From Amycolatopsis sp. CA-230715 (GTDB taxonomy: Bacteria; Actinomycetota; Actinomycetes; Mycobacteriales; Pseudonocardiaceae), in contig NZ_CP059997.1 in assembly GCF_018736145.1 (NCBI RefSeq), forward strand, positions 4,773,501 through 4,837,500: a stretch of DNA of 64,000 nt, read 5' to 3'. Of this stretch, positions 61,320 to 64,000 are shown one piece after another. The position numbers and the translations under genes were made by a program. Every line of letters starts with the position of its first letter. Position 1 is the first letter of the stretch. Below the pieces are notes generated by a model, which did not search any database, was not told where the DNA came from, and saw only the letters and a program-made list of their open reading frames with translations.

Positions 61320-62224
61320 TGGCCAAGTACGCCGGCCCTGACGAGTTCACCGACACCAGGTCGCCGTCGAACGCGCGGTTCTCGATCCGGCGGATGGCAC
61401 GGCTGCTGGGTGTGTCGACGTCGGGTTACTACGCGCACGCCAAACGCGTCGCAGCGACGGTGCTGACACCGCGGCAGCAACGCCGGGCCGACCTCGAGGT
61501 GAAGATCACCCAGGTGCACCAGGATTCCCGCGGGACCTATGGTTCGCCGCGGATCACCGCCGAACTGCGCGATCAGGGTGAGGTGGTTACCGCGAAGACG
61601 GTTGCCAAGATCATGGCCTCGATCGGGTTGGAAGGTATCAGCCCGCGCACGTTCAAGGTGAAGACGACAGTGGCCGATCCGGCCGCGTCGTTCCCACCGG
61701 ATCTGGTCGACCGGCACTTCGACCGGGACCGGCTCGACGCGGTCTGGCTGACCGACATCACGTACCTGACGTGTGGTCAGGGTGACATGTTCCTGTGTGC
61801 GATCCGGGACGGGCACTCCCGGAAAGTGTTGGGCTACAGCATATCCGACCACATCGGCGCCGAGATGGTCACCGACGCGATCGATGCCGCCGTGGGCACC
61901 CGTGGCGGCAGATGCCGTGGCACGATCCTGCATTCCGACCGTGGCGGCGAGTACACCGCGCACCTGACAGCGAAGGCGTGCTTCCGGCACGGGCTGCGCC
62001 GGTCGATGGGCGTGACCGGAATCTGCTGGGACAACAGCCCAGCGGAGTCGTTCTGGTCGACGTTCAAACACGAGCACTACTACCGGCACGCCTACGTCAC
62101 GAAGACAGAACTCGTTGCCGCGATTGACAAATGGATCACCTTCTACAACAGTATCCGACGGAACTCCGCCATCGGGATGCTCAGTCCCAACAACTTCGAG
62201 CAGTCACTCCGAACGGCTGCCTGA
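61319..62224 (+). CDS. IS3-family transposase OrfB
   Basis: 301 residues, MAKYAGPDEFTDTRSPSNAR. The HTH_21-like region (RIT-EL-GYYAHAKR area) precedes the rve DDE domain: VWLTDITYL (D), ILHSDRGGEYTAH (D), WDNSPAESFWSTFKHEHYY (E), then WITFYNSIRRNSAIGMLSP. All catalytic acids present, so the element should be active. Confidence 0.93.
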   Translation: MAKYAGPDEFTDTRSPSNARFSIRRMARLLGVSTSGYYAHAKRVAATVLTPRQQRRADLEVKITQVHQDSRGTYGSPRITAELRDQGEVVTAKTVAKIMASIGLEGISPRTFKVKTTVADPAASFPPDLVDRHFDRDRLDAVWLTDITYLTCGQGDMFLCAIRDGHSRKVLGYSISDHIGAEMVTDAIDAAVGTRGGRCRGTILHSDRGGEYTAHLTAKACFRHGLRRSMGVTGICWDNSPAESFWSTFKHEHYYRHAYVTKTELVAAIDKWITFYNSIRRNSAIGMLSPNNFEQSLRTAA

Positions 62225-62419
62225 ACCCCTTGTAAGCCCCTGTCCACCATTCGGGGTGAACCTCAGAGCCCCAGACCCCACGGTGCGAGCTTCGCCCGAC
62301 CCAGCCCGGTCCGGTCGGGTTCGGACCAGCGCCGGTTGGTGGTTCCTCGGTGTCGTTCGCGGGGGCGTGTCAGGGCCGTGTCAGGGGCGTGACCGGTGGC
62401 CCGGCAACCATCCGTCGGT

Positions 62420-63229
62420 ATGGAAGACACGCACAGGTCCACGGTTGCGGCGGAGCCCCAGCCACCCCGCGGAATAGCCGGTCGGCTGCTTGCCGACCGG
62501 CACTCGTTGCCGCTGTCCATCGCATTGCACCTGGTACCGGGTGCGCTGATCGTCGCGGTCTATCTGCTGATCGCCGAACCAGTCGTACTGGCCATCGGCG
62601 CTCCGGTGTTCCTGGGCTGGGCGATCGCCCTGTGCCTGGTTCTCGGGCCGCTGATGGCGGGCTTGTACTGGCTGGGGCGCAGGCGCAACGGCCGGTTCTC
62701 GTTGCGTGGCGTGCTGCGCTACACCGACAAGCCGTTGCCGAGGGGAAAGCTCGTCGCCATGGCCATCCTCCTGTTCCTGTGGATGATGGTGCTGTCGACC
62801 GCGCTCACACCACTGGACAGCTTCGTCTTCGACCATTTCTTCACCTGGCTCCCGTTCGCCGACGCGGGCGGCGGCGCCACCACGTACCTCGAGAAGAGCG
62901 GTCATTCGGCCATGCTCACCACGCTGGTGATCTGCCTGCCGCTGACCGGGGTTTCGCTGCCGCTCATCGAGGAGTTCTACTTCCGCGGGTTCCTCCTGCC
63001 CCGCATCGCCCACCTTGGCAAAGCGGCGCCGGTGCTCAGCACGGTCTTGTTTTCGCTGTACCACTTCTGGGCACCGTGGACGTTCTTCTCGAAGCTGATC
63101 TTCTTCTTCCCGGGGCCCTGGTTCGTGTGGAAGAAGAAGGACATCCGGCTGTCGATCGGAATGCACGTCGGGACGACCTCGATTTCGACGGTCGGCGGCA
63201 TCATCGCGCTGGCGTTCAACATCGTGTGA
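62420..63229 (+). CDS. CPBP-family intramembrane metalloprotease
   Basis: About 269 residues from ATG 62420 (MEDTHRSTVAAEPQPPRGIA); a GTG at 62396 is possible. Six to eight hydrophobic helices. The CPBP motifs are visible: LPLIEEFYFRGFLLPR (EExxxR), LFSLYHFWAPW (FxxxH), and IGMHVGTTS (HxxxN-like; Thr/Ser instead of Asn). Members cleave prenylated or other membrane proteins, or bacteriocin-related substrates. It lies alone between the IS and a convergent regulator. Confidence 0.8.
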   Translation: MEDTHRSTVAAEPQPPRGIAGRLLADRHSLPLSIALHLVPGALIVAVYLLIAEPVVLAIGAPVFLGWAIALCLVLGPLMAGLYWLGRRRNGRFSLRGVLRYTDKPLPRGKLVAMAILLFLWMMVLSTALTPLDSFVFDHFFTWLPFADAGGGATTYLEKSGHSAMLTTLVICLPLTGVSLPLIEEFYFRGFLLPRIAHLGKAAPVLSTVLFSLYHFWAPWTFFSKLIFFFPGPWFVWKKKDIRLSIGMHVGTTSISTVGGIIALAFNIV

Positions 63230-63251
63230 TTCCGTACTGCTGGACGGGTCG

Positions 63252-63809
63252 TCAGCCGGTTTGGTGCCCGCGGCGGGCTTCGCGGTCGAAGATGCCGATG
63301 ATTTCGCACGGCCCGCCCGCGGTGCCGATCGCGTGCGGGAGCATGGTCGGGAACTCGGCGGCTTGGTTGGTCTCGACGCGCAGGCGCCGGTGCCCCAGCA
63401 TCAGCACTACGGTGCCGGAGAGGACGACGAGCCATTCGCGGCCGGGGTGCGCGCGCATGCTGGCGGGGTTTTCCGGCGGCGGGCTCGTGATGCGCTGGCG
63501 CACGACGGTCATCCCCGGCTCCGCCTTGATCGGCCACCGCATCAGGCCGTGGGCGCCGTCGATCATCGGGCTGGCGATCACGTCGTCGGTGTCCGTCTCG
63601 ACGAGCTGATCGAGCGAGGTGTCCAGCGCGCGGGCGAGCGTGACGAGCTGGTCGAGGGCGAGGCGGCGCTGGCCGTTCTCGATCCGGCTGAGCGACGACG
63701 GGCTCAGCCGGGCGCGGGTGGCCAGTTCCTCCAGCGACCAGCCCTGCGCGACCCGCAGCGCGCGAACGCGTTTGCGCACCAGGCCGTCCAGGTCGTCGTC
63801 TTGCGTCAT
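63252..63809 (-). CDS. XRE-cupin regulator
   Basis: 185 residues from ATG 63809 (MTQDDDLDGLVRKRVRALRV). N-terminal XRE HTH (GWSLEELATRARLSPSSLSR, IENGQRRLALDQLVTLARAL). C-terminal cupin (AHPGREWLVVLSGTVVLMLG, then PHAIGTAGGPCEIIGIF). This XRE-cupin architecture usually senses a small metabolite. It is near the 3' end of a leftward gene that runs off the right edge and may regulate it. Confidence 0.85.
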   Translation of the reverse strand: MTQDDDLDGLVRKRVRALRVAQGWSLEELATRARLSPSSLSRIENGQRRLALDQLVTLARALDTSLDQLVETDTDDVIASPMIDGAHGLMRWPIKAEPGMTVVRQRITSPPPENPASMRAHPGREWLVVLSGTVVLMLGHRRLRVETNQAAEFPTMLPHAIGTAGGPCEIIGIFDREARRGHQTG

Positions 63810-63860
63810 GGGCACGACCTTATGCCGAAACCGCAAGGGGCGCCAGACTGTCCACAGTGG

Positions 63861-64000
63861 TCAGTGCGCGTGGCAGGGGCAGCCGGCGGCGGCCGCCTGC
63901 GGGGGTGCGGTCGCGGCGGTGTGCTCGACCTCCGCCAGTATCCGCAGGCGCTCGGCGGCGTCGACGTACCTGCCGCGCACCACGACTCCGGACAGCTTCC
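63861..64000 (-). CDS. C-terminus of a gene running off the right edge
   Basis: The last 45 codons read LSGVVVRGRYVDAAERLRIL, AEVEHTAATAPPQAAAAGCP, CHAH then stop. The N-terminal part lies beyond the window. The pattern VVVRGRYVD near the end may indicate an amidohydrolase-type protein, but the evidence is thin. It lies 51 bp upstream of the XRE-cupin regulator on the same strand. Confidence 0.5.
   Translation of the reverse strand, partial: KLSGVVVRGRYVDAAERLRILAEVEHTAATAPPQAAAAGCPCHAH

Larger units (their letters stand above)
60929..62265 (+). mobile_element. IS3-family insertion sequence, intact
   Basis: 1337 bp with imperfect 25-bp terminal inverted repeats. The left begins TGAGGTTCACCCCG, ends TGGACA (60929-60953). 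The right copy is at 62241-62265. A direct repeat GAG flanks it (60926-60928 and 62266-62268), the 3-bp target duplication typical of IS3 elements. Two overlapping genes encode OrfA and OrfB. It inserted about 70 bp right of the att site. Confidence 0.9.

Overview
The window is high-GC actinomycete DNA. The gene families point to the Pseudonocardiaceae or close relatives: a DUF574-type methyltransferase with its HTH partner, SpoIIE-type phosphatases, an AI-2E family permease, DUF6283- and DUF6292-like proteins, and many GTG starts with GTGA/ATGA stop-start overlaps. Family recognition is from memory and motifs; no database was searched.

The left 30.7 kb is an accessory region rich in gene debris. 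It holds a left-edge HTH protein cut by the window, small membrane proteins, a methyltransferase and a divergent HTH regulator. Next come a helicase fused to a PD-(D/E)XK-like nuclease (5.4-7.9 kb), a secreted HNH-like protein, and a 0.9-kb ORF-poor stretch packed with perfect inverted repeats (9.8-10.7 kb). That stretch abuts a 5'-truncated, frameshifted RsbT/RsbX-like gene and an intact SpoIIE-type phosphatase. Further on are a Nudix hydrolase, an AI-2E permease, an NHL propeller fragment, a lone type I-E-like CRISPR repeat, and a low-GC two-gene locus coding for a SepF-like membrane protein and a SLATT/DUF4231-like membrane protein (20.7-22.2 kb).

At 22.8-30.3 kb lies a type I-C CRISPR-Cas locus: cas3, cas5c, cas8c, cas7c, then about 24 codons of cas4, and directly after that a 17-repeat, 16-spacer array. 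cas1, cas2, the rest of cas4 and any normal leader are missing here. Interference genes are all present, but new spacers could not be acquired from this locus alone. The array sits like a 3' tail of the cas operon.

From 30.74 to 60.86 kb is a complete-looking siphovirus-type prophage, bounded by a 36-bp direct repeat that is the 3' end of a tRNA (the left copy looks like tRNA-Lys). The left end carries a rightward cluster of likely cargo genes (a membrane HExxH protein, an XRE-TPR regulator, zinc-ribbon proteins). The leftward late operon, in transcription order, codes for small and large terminase, a 1021-residue portal-protease-capsid fusion, connectors, major tail protein, tail chaperones with a -1 overlap, tape measure, minor tail proteins, lysin and holin. 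Leftward early genes (RecA-like ATPase, HNH nuclease, replication protein, zinc ribbons) lie at 50-58 kb. A divergent repressor/excisionase switch and the tyrosine integrase are at the right end.

Beyond the right att copy is an intact IS3-family element with inverted repeats and a 3-bp target duplication, then a CPBP-family membrane protease, an XRE-cupin regulator and the edge of one more gene. The two att copies and the lack of a complete tRNA suggest tandem accretion of at least two elements at one tRNA, with the full tRNA probably left of the window.
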